A DNA stretch of 64,000 bases from Jacaranda mimosifolia (Eukaryota > Streptophyta > Magnoliopsida > Lamiales > Bignoniaceae): positions 4,435,001 through 4,499,000 of the forward strand of contig CM032127.1 of assembly GCA_018894105.1 (NCBI GenBank). The letters run 5' to 3'. The notes below the pieces were generated by a model. It did no database searches. It was not told the origin of the DNA and saw nothing but the letters and a program-made list of their open reading frames with translations. The translations under genes were made by a program, and so were the position numbers. Of the stretch, positions 36,911 to 48,814 are shown piece after piece; the stretch's first letter is position 1; every line of letters starts with the position of its first letter.

Positions 36911-37418
36911 GATCAGCCTATACATAATACTAATTCTGTTAAGTTTTACTAGGGAAAAAAAGATTTTAATGGATATATACTTGCTAATCAGGTTTCTTTA
37001 TAAGTTGAATTCAAATTTTATCGTCAAACTTTACATATTCCGTACTTTATTTGATAATTTCCGTGCATAGTCTTCAAAGAAATTAATTAAAATATTCATC
37101 ATTATACGCAAACATTCATTTAATTAGATTCGATGGTCAAGATTAATCGTCTTGTGTAATCATTGATGGGAATGTGAATATTTTCTAATTAATATATTTA
37201 TAGAGAAGCAATCACCAGCAATTCAAAATACAATTATAAAAAGCCATAAAACTTTCCATGGAAGGTTTTGACGCAGTCCAAATTAATCTTATATATATCT
37301 ATATATACACACTAAAAACAATACTACATTTCATTAATTACTTAATAATTAGTCCGGTTCTTTTCACCCATAGTTTATAAGAATTCTGGTCATTAGCTAA
37401 CAATTACTTATACCCTCT
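36911..37418. other. Intergenic, no gene seen
   Basis: AT-rich. Positions 37305-37390 resemble 4836-4920, part of the P450-linked duplication debris. Confidence 0.4.
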
Positions 37419-37868
37419 GGGCTTGTTTGCTTCATTGGATAAAGCTTGAAGATCTATTTTCAAGCTTTATCTCTTGTTTGCTTCACGTTTTTATGGTCCA
37501 TGACACCTTTGCGGCCCGACATGGTATCATGAGCCAAGCTAGTTTATGGATCAAGTCACTCCTTCCAAATTTGATCTGATAAAGAATGAAAATGACATTC
37601 TTACCCTCATAAAAATCCTATCCTGAACGCTTTCTACCAAATTTTGAAAATTTACTTTATTAGAAGTTAGGATATTTTGGACATTACAAAGTATAATCAC
37701 ACTGAACAATCTTGTCAACCAAACATTAGATAGTATTAAGCATGGGATATCACTAATTTCTAAAATCCAAGCAAACAATTTATTACATAATTTTGGATAC
37801 CATTTCTAGCTTATGTATCACTAACATATTAATCCCTCATAATCCTATATGCCCAAGCAAACAAGCCC
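37419..37868. mobile_element. Tourist-like MITE, 450 bp
   Basis: Terminal inverted repeats GGGCTTGTTTGCTT and (inverted) GGGCTTGTTTGCTTGGGC, flanked by TCT on both sides (37416-37418 and 37869-37871). A 3-bp duplication and GGGC-TTGTTTG ends fit PIF/Harbinger-type MITEs. It has no coding content. Confidence 0.65.
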
Positions 37869-38925
37869 TCTATATGTAACACACAAATGACAATGCCAAA
37901 AATACATAGATCAGCTTGCTTTTTTGAATTTTGACAAGAAAATTGTTAAGAAAAATATATTTTTCTCTTTGATACTTTACATTTTATTTTTTAAAAACTT
38001 TTTATTTATTGCAGCAATTTGACCAATTGATGCTAATGAAATGAAATTCCTGAGAAAGCCATTCATAAAATAATACAAAAAATACAATATTTAATAATGA
38101 TTCGACTTTAATTGAATAGCATACATTTACCATTAAGAAAAAATAATTTGATTGAGTTTCAAATAATTAAAAAGTGCATAAATGTCTCAATTTTAAATTT
38201 TAATCTCACTATAATCAACTCTATTTATGTCGTGATGCTCCAGCTACCTCAACAAAAACTAAATGATATGAGATATTATAATAATATTATCTTTTCTACT
38301 AAGAATTTAATTTTTTTAACACAATATACTTTAATAAAGACATTTAAAAGAAAATCTTCTAATACTTGCAAACATCCATTGTCGATTCGAATGCACTTAC
38401 TATGAAAATAGATGGAAAAATAATTCCCTTTCCAAAAAATCTTCTAATTCCCCTTTTTAAAACAAAAAAAATCTAGAAAGAAAATCAATGGGGAGGTGGA
38501 AATATAAAAATGCTGAGTCGATCTTGGTCATTTGAGGTGGATCTGAGAGTGCAAAATATAGAATATAATGATGATGGTGAAATATGTAATGGGTTCAACT
38601 TTTTCTGAAGCAAATCCAGTGCTCGAGTTCGAGGGGCATCCTGTTAATTCTACACTAATATGGTTTTTAAATGCTTATAATCAACCTCAGACTATTTCTC
38701 TTTCAAATGGGGGAATAATAACAGGAGGAAATGAAGAACAAAAAGAATACTATATTGTCCACCCAGCAACTTGGAACTTATCAACTATTGTATTCTGACA
38801 ATGGCAGTAAATTAAGCATCCTCAATTTTTCAAAATTAAAACAAATTGTCCATATTCAAAATTGACACACACGTCAGAAGAGAAATTAAGGCCTGGAAAT
38901 AGTTTTCAATTCTAAGGTTTGCCAC
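37869..38925. other. Upstream region of P450 no. 2
   Basis: No gene is seen. Positions 38508-38815 are homologous to 5985-6212. ORFs here (38112-38405 and 38568-38798) lack family signatures. Confidence 0.45.
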
Positions 38926-38934
38926 TATATATAT
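38926..38934 (+). promoter_or_regulatory. Candidate TATA box of P450 no. 2
   Basis: TATATATAT lies 125 bases before the ATG at 39059, in the context CCACTATATATATGGG. Spacing is plausible; the call rests on the motif alone. Confidence 0.5.
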
Positions 38935-39058
38935 GGGAACTTTGGCATGCAAACTCCACCAAATTAAAGCATAACAAGCAGCAATATAACTGGTCATAAT
39001 ATAGAGCATTCATTTGCTGCTGGGCATTAGTATCTCTTAATAACTCCTTTTTCCTGAA

Positions 39059-40709
39059 ATGGAAATCCGCTTTCCTTTCAACTTCACTACTTCCCTTCTC
39101 CTCCTTTCCTTCGTTTTCTTGACAGTGAAGCAATGGAAAAAGTTCAAATCACCTGAGAAAAAGAGATTGCCTCCTGGTCCATCGAAGCTACCTTTCATTG
39201 GGCACTTGCACCATATGGTAGGTTCAGTTCGACACCATTGTCTTAGAGACTTAGCCAAGAAATATGGCCCTCTCATGCACCTAAAGCTTGGTGAAGCCTC
39301 CACAATCATTGTTTCTTCGCCTAAAGTTGCGAAAGAGGTGCTCAAAACTGTGGACCCTGCATGTGCTGACAGGCCTCAAGGCCTGGCCAGTAAGATCATG
39401 TGGTACGATTACACTGACATTGTTTTTTGCCTATATGGCGAGTACTGGAGGCAAATGCGCAAAATATGCATTTTGGAGGTGTTGAGCATAAAAAACGTGC
39501 GTTCTTTTGACTACATAAGGAAGGATGAGGCCTCTCGTCTCATTGAATCCATTCGCTCCAATTCTGGGAAGCCAATCAACTTGACGGAGAAGACTTCCTT
39601 GTTAACGAGTGCCATCACTTGCAGAGCTGCATTTGGTAAAGTGTTGAAGGACAGAGAGACGTTGATCAGCTTGCTGAAGCAAGCAAACGTCTTGGCTGGT
39701 GGCTTTGCTATAACTGATTTGTTCCCTTCATTAGAGATACTTAACATCATCAGCTGGAATAAGTACAAACTCTTGAGAATGCGGAGTAAGATGGACGCCA
39801 TTCTCGACAGACTGATTGATGAGCACAATGACAACTGGGAAACAACAGGCAAAGGCCATGGAGAAATGGGAAGTGAAGATTTGGTTGATGTTCTGTTGAG
39901 ATTGCAGAAAAGTGGAGAATTTGAATTTCCAATAGCTAACAACAATATCAAAGCAGTCCTATTTGTAAGCCCTCAAAAACTTCATTTCATATATACTTCA
40001 TTAAAAGGGCCAGTTAAATCTTGTACTATACATGATTTCTCTCAGTTTCTACTTTGAAAAATTATAATTTTTTTGTTTTTTTGTTTTCGTTCAGGACATG
40101 TTCTCAGCAGGAACAGAAACTTCTTCCACGACTATCGATTGGGCCATGGCTGAACTAATGAAAAACCCTCAGGTTCTAGCAAAGGCACAAGCTGAGGTAA
40201 GAGAAGCTTTTAAAGGAAAGGAAACAATCGAAGAGGCCGATGTGCACGCGCTGAAATACCTAAAATTGGTGATTAAAGAAACTTTAAGAATGCACCCCCC
40301 AATCGCTTTACTCCCAAGAGCCTGCAGAGAAGAATGTCAGGTTGATGGCTACACCATACCTCTCAAGGCCAGAGTCATTATTAACACTTGGGCTATAGGA
40401 AGGGACCCCAACTATTGGCCTGAGCCCGAAAGCTTTAAGCCTGAAAGGTTTGAGGATAACAATATAGATTACTTGGGAGCCCATTATCAGTATCTGCCAT
40501 TTGGGTCGGGTAGGAGGATATGCCCCGGGATGATATTTGGATTGGCTAATGTGGAGCTTCCTTTGGCTCAGCTTCTTTATCACTTTGACTGGGCACTTCC
40601 AAATGGAATGAAGCCAAATGATCTGGATATGGCTGATGCTGAAGGAACTACTGTTGGAAGGAAAGAAAAACTGATTGTCACTCCCACACTCTATAATCCT
40701 TCGAGTTAA
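39059..40709 (+). CDS. CYP71D-like cytochrome P450 no. 2, intact
   Basis: Exons 39059-39964 (302 codons) and 40095-40709 are joined over a 130-bp GT-AG phase-0 intron, giving 506 residues. The start MEIRFPFNF leads into a hydrophobic ER anchor, then LPPGPSKLP. Functional motifs are AGTETSS at the I-helix just after the intron, ETLR at 364-367, PERF, and [10 protein letters not shown] with the haem Cys at 445. It is close to the other two P450s, for example in SKIMWY YTDI and [12 protein letters not shown]. The segment usually reading FSPYG is FCLYG here. It faces P450 no. 3 tail to tail, with about 0.9 kb between stop codons. Family knowledge points to terpenoid oxidation at the ER; the substrate is not inferable. 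Confidence 0.95.
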
Positions 40710-41613
40710 CTGATCATCAACCCCCATACATGGAGAAGGCTTACTTATTTTTATTGAATTAATCTCATTTTTATCATATTATACTGTGTGTTTGCATATC
40801 AATAATGTAATAAAAGTTCTTTGCCCATACTTCAAATATACTTAAATTTGATATGTTGTCCAAATATTTGTAAATTTGATTTTAAATTGAACATTAAAGT
40901 GGGATTGAGGAATGTGATGGTTATTTATTTGTGTTTTGAGAGGTAGGTAGAGAATAAATTAAGAGAAAATGATTTGTTTGTTTGTGTAATTTGGGATGGG
41001 GGGGACGATATCACATTAATGACTTTTTTGTTAGATTTGTTGAGTGAAATAAATATTTTAAAATTATTTATATATGTGTATATAGATTGTATGAGTGGTA
41101 GTATATGTATATATTTATAATGATGAGACAATTGATTGAAACTTTGGGGAATGCGTTTAGAATGTGAATCGTATGAATTTTTTGGGGATAAATTTTGTAT
41201 TTTGGAAATAGGATTGGGGAATGTATAATGTTTATTTGTTTAAGTTTTGGAAGTTGAAAAATGAATTGGAAGTTTGTAAACAAATAAGCCTTCAATTTTT
41301 CGTAACATAAGTACATTAGTGCATTGACTTGAATTTCTTTTCTCCCAAGAAACTAACCATCTGATCGATTTAGTATATTCAGATTGCCTGTGAATTTCTC
41401 CCAACAAAATCGCACCGCTTTGAGTTGTTTAGTAATGCAGAAAAGTGCTTCTCTGTTACAACTTGTTCTGATCCTGTTCTTGACAGAAAGAAGATATTTA
41501 GTACAATGAAGTTTTAGATTGAAAAACTATGAAAGCAGATGTAGGAAAATCATCAGCAGAATATAAATATTGCACCTTTGTGGTGTCAACATTATTTGCT
41601 GCAAGAACCTGAT
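40710..41613. other. Convergent 3' flanks of P450 nos. 2 and 3
   Basis: No gene is seen. About 41140-41310 has TTGGGGAATG and GTTTTGGAA-type sequence that loosely resembles the MITE family at 58133-58611, but no clean ends were found. Confidence 0.4.
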
Positions 41614-43255
41614 TTATCGATCCTTCTCCTGAAACACATCGCCAAAGGCAGGATCATATGGTGTGGCAATCAAATAAAGGCTACTCTTTCTTGATACAGC
41701 AAATCCATCAACCTCAGTCATGTCTAAATCATCAGGGCTGATTCCTTGAGGAAGTTTCCAGTCAAAGTAATAGAGGAGGTGGGCTAAAAGGAATTCAACG
41801 TTCGATATACCAAATGTCATTCCAGGGCAGATCCTCCTCCCAGACCCAAATGGAATGTACTCAAAGTGAGCCCCCAAGAAATCAATGGGATTTGTCTCGA
41901 ACCTCTCTGGTTCAAAACTATCCGGATTGTGCCAATATTTGGGATCTCTTCCTATTGACCAGATATTTATCACAACATTGGCATTCAGAGGTATGTGATA
42001 ACCACAAATCTCAAATTCCTCCCTACATGCTCTTGGAATCATAGAAACTGGAGGGTGTAACCTTAGAGTTTCATTTATAACCAACTTAAGGTATTTTAAT
42101 GTGCGAATTTCAGTCTCTTGGATCGTTTTCTTCCCATTAAAGGCTTGCCTTATTTCATCTTGCGCTTTTGCCATCACACACGGGTTTTTCATGAGTTCCG
42201 CCATGGCCCAGTCCACTGTTGATGATGAAGATTCTGTTCCAGCTGCAAACATGTCCTACAAAAAACTCATTATATCTTAGCATTCACATCCAAATTGTAA
42301 TAAGAATGTGAAATGAATAATCGAGTATGGTTCAAAAACTTACAAAAATAACAGATTTGATATTTTCATTGGTTATTTGAAAGTCAAGTTCTCCACTTCC
42401 CTTTAATCTCAGCAGAACATCAACTAAATCTTCAGTACCCAACTCCCCATTGACCTTTTTCATAGCGGCCAGATTCTCCCTATGCTCATCAATAACACTG
42501 TCAAGAATCATATCCAGTTTCCTCCTCAACTTCATCAGCTTAAACTTATTCCAACTAATGAAATTAAATATTTTCACTGAGGGAAACAGATCAGCCAAAT
42601 CAAAGTGCCCTGCCAAGGCAATGGCTTTCTTTATCAACTTAATTGCTGCACCCCTATCCATGGACACCCTGCCGAATGCAGCTCTACAAGTCATAGAATT
42701 CATGAACAAGAAGATTTTCTCAGTTAGATTAAATGGTTCTCCACAAGTTGACAGAATGTATTCATTGAGAGAAGAAGCCTCATCCTTCCTGATGTACTCG
42801 AAAGACCGGACATTTTTAGGGCTGAGCAGCTCCAAAATGCATATTTTACGCATCTGCTTCCAGTAATCTCCGTATGGGCTAAACACAATGTCTGTATAAT
42901 TATACCACATAATCTGGGTAGCCAAACTTTTTGGCCTATCAGCACAAGCAAGATCATTAGTTTTTAGCACCTCTTTGGCAATGTCAGCTGAAGATACGAC
43001 GACAGTGGAAATTTCACCAAACTTGAGGTGCATCAGCGGCCCATATTTGTTTGCAAGATCTCTGAGAGGATAATGATGTGGAAGTGAACTTATGATGTGG
43101 TTCAAGTGCCCGATCACAGGCAGCTTCGGCGGGCCTGGAGGTAACCTTCGATCCCTGTGGGGGGCTTTGACTTTCCTCCATGCCTTGATTATCAAGGAAA
43201 AGGAGGAAAGAGAAAGGAGGAAAGTGATGAAGTTGAAAGGGAACTGGATTTCCAT
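41614..43255 (-). CDS. CYP71D-like cytochrome P450 no. 3, intact
   Basis: Exon 1 is 43255-42344 (304 codons) and exon 2 is 42255-41614, with an 88-bp phase-0 intron, encoding 517 residues. Motifs: MEIQFPFNF start and ER anchor, LPPGPPKLP hinge, I-helix AGTESSS, ETLR in the K-helix, PERF, and [10 protein letters not shown] with haem Cys at 447. The I-helix reads AGTES rather than the AGTET of the other two, altering the residue next to the acidic one that helps proton delivery. The C-terminus is about ten residues longer (GDVFQEKDR). The frame stays open 90 codons upstream to an ATG at 43525, but that extension precedes the normal membrane anchor and is taken as leader. The likely role is terpenoid oxidation; substrate unknown. 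Confidence 0.94.
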
Positions 43256-43883
43256 TGTGGGAAGGAAAAGAGAGAGAAAAAATGGTGGATTTTTGTCAAA
43301 GCTTTTCCTGCTGCCTGCGTTATTTTTGGCAATATTAAGATTCAAATTCTCGTACCTCTTGTTTTGGGCTAGTCCATCAATCTGTTTCTTCTTCCTCGAG
43401 TCCGAACCGGACCAGGGGCAGCAACAAACTATATTTCTTCTCGGTTTTCCGCAATTTCCAGGGGAATTTCTCTTTGATGTCAAATTCAAGGCTGATCCCT
43501 GGATCAAGATAGCGGAATGCGACATTTAGTTGTTTCCTCACTGTTGAGAGTTGACGTTCCTGCTTAGTTTTATGGCATCTTTTTTGGCTATTTTTGCTTG
43601 TTAATTATTGAGATTATGTGATCGGAGTAGTTATTATTTGCTATTTTTAAACATGCGGGTCAAAGGTCAGATTTTTAGGGTTGGCACGGCCTGCAAGCTG
43701 CAACAACTTAATTCTTGAATATTTATGGATCCATCAATAAACAAGTGAGTATAAAAGGGCAGCCTAGCCAAAGTCATAATCAATAATAAGCATTGCTGAT
43801 TTGTGTTCAATTTAAATAATATCCTGAAATGATGCGTTGAATGCAGGAACCACGATCAAGTTTTTATATTATGGAGCTAGCTT
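43256..43883. other. 5' leader and upstream region of P450 no. 3
   Basis: It includes the open in-frame leader 43256-43525. No convincing minus-strand TATA box was found; CATAAATA on the minus strand near 43717-43724 is possible but far. Nothing else is seen. Confidence 0.4.
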
Positions 43884-44193
43884 GGGGCTGTTTGGTTTTA
43901 TTTCTATTTTCATTATTTTTAAGATGGTGAGAATTAGTTATGTGATGTGAAAATAAAAATATATTTGGATGAAATGTTGAAAATGTAATAATTATGTTAG
44001 TTTTAATAGGTTATAGATAGAGAAAAATAGAAATAATAGAATAGACAGAAAAGATATATAAATTATTGAAGAATATATTTTGAAATGAAAATAAAAATTA
44101 TATTGGGTAAAAATTTTTAAAAAATAATAGTTTCTATTTGTGGATTAATAAAAAATGAAAAAAATTGGTGTAGAAATAAAACCAAACGGGCCC
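43884..44193. mobile_element. MITE with long terminal inverted repeats, 310 bp
   Basis: The left end GGGGCTGTTTGGTTTTATTT and inverted right end GGGCCCGTTTGGTTTTATTT agree at all but two positions, and continue TCTA. The flanks (CTT and TAT) do not form a clean duplication. It has no coding capacity. It lies about 630 bases upstream of P450 no. 3. Confidence 0.65.
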
Positions 44194-44653
44194 TATCACA
44201 CGAAATTGTCCCCGAGTTCCGCGTTGGAAGTCGTGCCTTACAAATGATGGGTACCACTTTCCACAAATTATACATTATCATAATTTTAAATTTTACCCCA
44301 GATCGCAGCAGCCTCTAGGTTACGTGTGAAATCGCAATCGCTTATTATATATCCGTAGGTGGACCCCACTCACAACCATTTAGAGGAGTTTATATTCATG
44401 TGGTATGTTTACCGAGCCTTATAGTTTCTAGTTTCTTGTGACCTTTGCCTAAATTTTTTTCTTCATATAACTGTGTACCTGCAGATTAATGCATAAGTTG
44501 ATATATACTTCTGAAATGTATCATCCTTTCAACAAATCATGGATCTAATGCCAGGTTACCGAATCAGGGATTCTAATACCACGTTACCAAACCCGACTTG
44601 ACAACTCTGATTATGCAAATATCTTATACAAAATGATCTCCAAGAATAAAATT
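44194..44653. other. Intergenic, no gene seen
   Basis: Short unique-looking stretch between two transposable elements. Confidence 0.4.
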
Positions 44654-47129
44654 GTAACTAGTAGAGATGTTCACAGTTTGATTTGGATCGATTTTGAAAT
44701 AAAAAGCTAATTGATCCAAATTATCTATACTATTATATATATAGTAGAATGGTATGGGGCCCATAATTGTACAATTTTGATCAAATTTTTAATTCTTAGA
44801 ATTTTCAACTTTTTAATTAAATTTAAAAATTAATTTTTGATAATTAAATTTAAAGTATTTACTCCTTTTAAAAATATGTAGATTTTTTAAATCATTTTCT
44901 TGATTAGAATAAATTATTCTTTATTTATCTCAAATACCAAAAAAATGATTTCATTTTATCTACAAAATCTATTTCATCTTTATTCTCAATATGTGGAAGA
45001 TTTCTGGATTATTTGAACTCTATAGTTTGATAAGTTTTTTATAATTTTTTCTTATTTTTAATAACTAATTTATATTTATACCACTATATATAGAGTATTT
45101 GGAAAGTAATTTTATTCATAGTCTCAGTTTCTAGCATTTTTTCTCACTATATTCTTTATGTGTCTCTCTATTTTCTAGTATTTTTTTTCCTCTATCTCTT
45201 TGTGTGCCTCTTTATTTTATTCGTCAAACTATTTATTGATTGTTTGATTTTGTTTTTCACTTTTTTGATTTCATTTTTTTTTTTTATTATTTTAGGGATG
45301 TTACGTACATGATGGAAGAGATTTTTGCTATAATTTTCTTTTCAACCATAAGTAAAGTCTATCATTTAGCTTTTATTGTTATTAACTTTGTAAATTTTTA
45401 TATCTTTTTTGTTTATTACTTAGTTTAAGTTATTAATTCATTTCTTTGATTTTTAAATTCCTTTTTTGTTCTTTTAATTTTATAATTTTACGAGATGAGA
45501 TATATAAATATATATTAATTGCTCTTAATATTTTTATTTTTTTTATTAGTTATATTTTTCTCTTCAATTATTGATAAATTTGGTCAGTTAATTTTTTATT
45601 TTATTTAAATCGTTATACATTTAATACCTTTAACTCATTCTTTGAATTAAGTTATTAATTTATTTGTTAGATTTTGTAATTTATTTTTAAATTCTCTTAT
45701 TTTTGTTTATCTAAGTTTATAATTTTATAGGATAAGATCTATTTTTTGGTTTTCGTGTTGTAGAGTTTGTTTCACTTTTTGAATATTTATATTTTAAAAG
45801 TATGTCATTTAATTTTTATTTTTTATTCATATATGTGTAATTGTTTATGTATAAGCATGTATAATTTGTACTATTTTTAAAAAATTTAAATACTATTTTA
45901 TCAATATATATTCTTAACTCTTTTCTTCACTTAATTATTGGATAACTAAACTATGAATCAATAACAGGTTTAACTTATATACTAATAGTGATTTTAACTT
46001 TATAATTATTTATATATTTTTTTAATTTTTTTCTTTACTATCATAGTTTTATCTTGGCTTAATTGATTTTTATTCAAAAATTAAAATTGAATAAGAACAT
46101 TTTTAATTCTTGACAACTAATATATTATCTAATTGTTTATATTTTAAATTTTAACTTAATATATACTCATTGTCTTTTAATTAAGTTTAACGTAATCTTA
46201 AAGTATTATAATTTTAAAAAAAATTCAACTTTTAAGCTATCAATCTCGTGTTTTATATCTTTCTCATATATTTTTATTTTTGAATGCAACTATCTATTAG
46301 TTTATGGTTGCATATTATTTTTTTCTTTTTAATAAAATATGTAATCATATTCATAGACCTTTTTTTGAAAGTTTAGATTTTTTTATTTTTTTAAACTTCT
46401 CCCTGAATAATCTTAAATTTATTTTTTACTAATTATTTGACCTTTTTTTGTGATAATTTTATTTTATGTTGTTATTTTTAATTATATTTCTAATTCAATA
46501 ATTACATTAATATATAATAATTTTAAAAAATTCATGCATAGCACGGGGATAATACTAATATAATGTATATTGGATCAGTTAGATTTTTATTGTAAATCCG
46601 ATTCGATTCAATTCATTTTAAATCAGTTTGGAATGGATCTGTTAATTCAATTTTTAAATTTAAATCTTTAACTGAAATATTTGACAAGTTACTATTGATA
46701 ATTAAACTAATTTAATTAATCAATTTGTAAATTTCATTTAGCTATCATATCACACTTATCTTGTGGAATTAAGTTAAATTATATAAGAACACGTAACTAT
46801 AAAATTATAAGTCAACAATAATTATTCATATGTATTTGATTTTTGAAAGTGAAAAAATTCTAAATTTAATTTATTTTAATTTATTTGTGTATTTTACAAT
46901 TAAAATATATATTTTTTATATTATTATAAATATGTAAATTTAGATTCGATTTGGATTGAATTGATTTTTAAAATTAAAATCGAAAACCGCTCCAATCCGA
47001 TAGATTTTTGGGGAAAAAAAAATTCAAATCAATCCAAAAAAGTTTGATTTTAATTGATTTTTGATTTTTTTGAATCGATTCACCGATTTTTTTTTAATAG
47101 GATTAGATTTGAACACCCATAGTAAATAG
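44654..47129. mobile_element. hAT-type non-autonomous element, split by a Helitron
   Basis: The outer element runs 44662-47121. Inverted ends TAGAGATGTTCACAGTTTGAT and (inverted) TATGGGTGTTCAAATCTAAT resemble plant hAT MITEs that start with a GTGTTCAAA core. The flanks GTAACTAG (44654-44661) and GTAAATAG (47122-47129) match at 7 of 8 bases. Subtracting the inner Helitron leaves about 625 bp with no ORF. Confidence 0.75.
44724..46558 (+). mobile_element. Non-autonomous Helitron, 1.8 kb, nested in the hAT-type element
   Basis: It begins TCTATACTATTATATATATA after an A, and ends CTAA before a T, with GCATAGCACGGGG about a dozen bases before the end, all as expected for plant Helitrons. It is extremely AT-rich with no helicase coding. 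A truncated inverted relative lies at 6786-7560. Confidence 0.82.
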
Positions 47130-48814
47130 CACACAAAGGGAATCTTCCAATTCCACCTCAACTATAAGACCAAAAAGAAAAAAGAAAAAAAATACATTGC
47201 GGAAGAATGAATGAAATATCTCATCAAAATATGATAAAAATCATATTTATTTGGATAAATATGCTGTTCAAGCAATCTAACCTACTTGAATCAATCGAAG
47301 TAGGTTCGGGGAGGATTCCTTGAAAGGGCAGCAACGTCAAGAGAAACCCACCCGAAGCTTGTTGCCAGTCCACACACAGTCCATAAATACCAAAGAATCT
47401 CATGTTTTAGTTCATGATTGTCCTCCTCTCCACTTTCTCTATTTTCCGACGCTGCAAAACATCTTGGCCAAATTAGCCGGACCTCTGCAAAAACATATGC
47501 AGCTACATTAGTCTGACCTCGCTTCAGTCGCTGCCAAGCTGCAAAGATAAAGAAGGCCCTCCAATAATTGGCGTATTTTGTTTACAAATGCTGCTGAGAG
47601 CTAATGTGTTGATGAGAAGTTTTGGAACCCCTCCAATAATTCGTATGCATTTTGTTTAGCGGATGCTTGTCGCTTTAGAACCCAGTACATTACATGATTA
47701 GCTCCTTATCCGGTGGCGTTTTAAGACAGTGTGTGCACCAGCTCCATATTTCACCACTTTGATCCAACTGCACCGCATGAACAATAATATCCGAACACTC
47801 AGACAAAATGTTCAATTTCGGGACTGATTAGAGTTTTCTACTTGAAGCAATCCAATCCGCAATTCCTCATATTGTTCACCTGAACTTTTGATCATGTTTC
47901 CATATCGTCTAGTGGCCAGAAAGGTTGCATTGAGATTTGCAGCAACAATTACTCCTCTAGACCTGCAACAGTGAGAAAATTCAGAATAAAATTTAATTGA
48001 AAAAAGCTTCTTAATAGGTTTTTTGTAAATGTTAGCTAAAATCGCATGCAGCTATGCCTGGAAAATGTGTTAGTCAACCTGCCAGATGGACAAACGTGAT
48101 GGAACAGAAAGAAAGATCCAAATTTTTGTTTCTTATCTTATTTAAGTGCGGAAATGCTGTGGGTTTTGCAGTTAAATATCCTAAATGAGGAGAGCAGTTC
48201 CTCTTACTTTTCATGAGAAGAACAACAAAATAAGAATCCAACTACTTCGCCATGTTAGCAGAAATTCTTCAAGTACCACAAACAGCCAAATTCAGCAAAG
48301 CCTCACTACTTTCCAGTTTTAAGAGGTGGCTCTTAACATAGAAAACAAATCAGATGCATATGATTCTAACAAGCCCTATAAACAGGGGTCTTCAACTTGA
48401 ACATTGCTTTCCATGCAGAAAATGGGAACTTTAATTCAAACAGCAGAATCATATTCCAAAATAAGAGTGTGACAAGTAGAAACTTCAATACAGAATATCT
48501 AGTTTATTCTTGGATTGTGAAAGGACAATGCACTAAGCTGAAGGGACTCTGTTGTACTATGTGCACCAATTAAGAATATTTGCTGTCAGACATAGTTGTG
48601 TATGATTGAATCTACGCTAAGTATGAAAGTGACAACAGACAAGAAATCTAGAGAAATGTAGTTCTAAAGCACAAAGACAGCTTAAGTTAACAACAACAGT
48701 GATGAATGAAATTACCTCCCATGGAATATGAATACTTCATATTGAAGTCTTTATAATGGAATTTTGTCTTGTGGAGCAGCAGAAATTGGGTTGTCAATGA
48801 AACCAAGTGATGAT
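47130..48814. other. 3' flank of the PPR gene and intergenic DNA
   Basis: No gene could be assigned. On the minus strand 47966-47829 is an open frame of about 46 codons (RSRGVIVAANLNATFLATRR at its start) after an AG and ending at a stop. It may be a 3' exon or UTR of the PPR transcript or an unrelated gene relic; I could not identify it. Confidence 0.35.

Noticed and set aside
43525..43527. ATG at 43525 as the start of P450 no. 3
   Set aside because: It would place 90 non-homologous residues before the normal ER anchor; MEIQFPFNF at 43255 matches P450 no. 2.
43749..43757. Plus-strand TATAAAAGG as a promoter
   Set aside because: A good TATA motif, but nothing coding follows on the plus strand before the MITE at 43884 and the TE nest.
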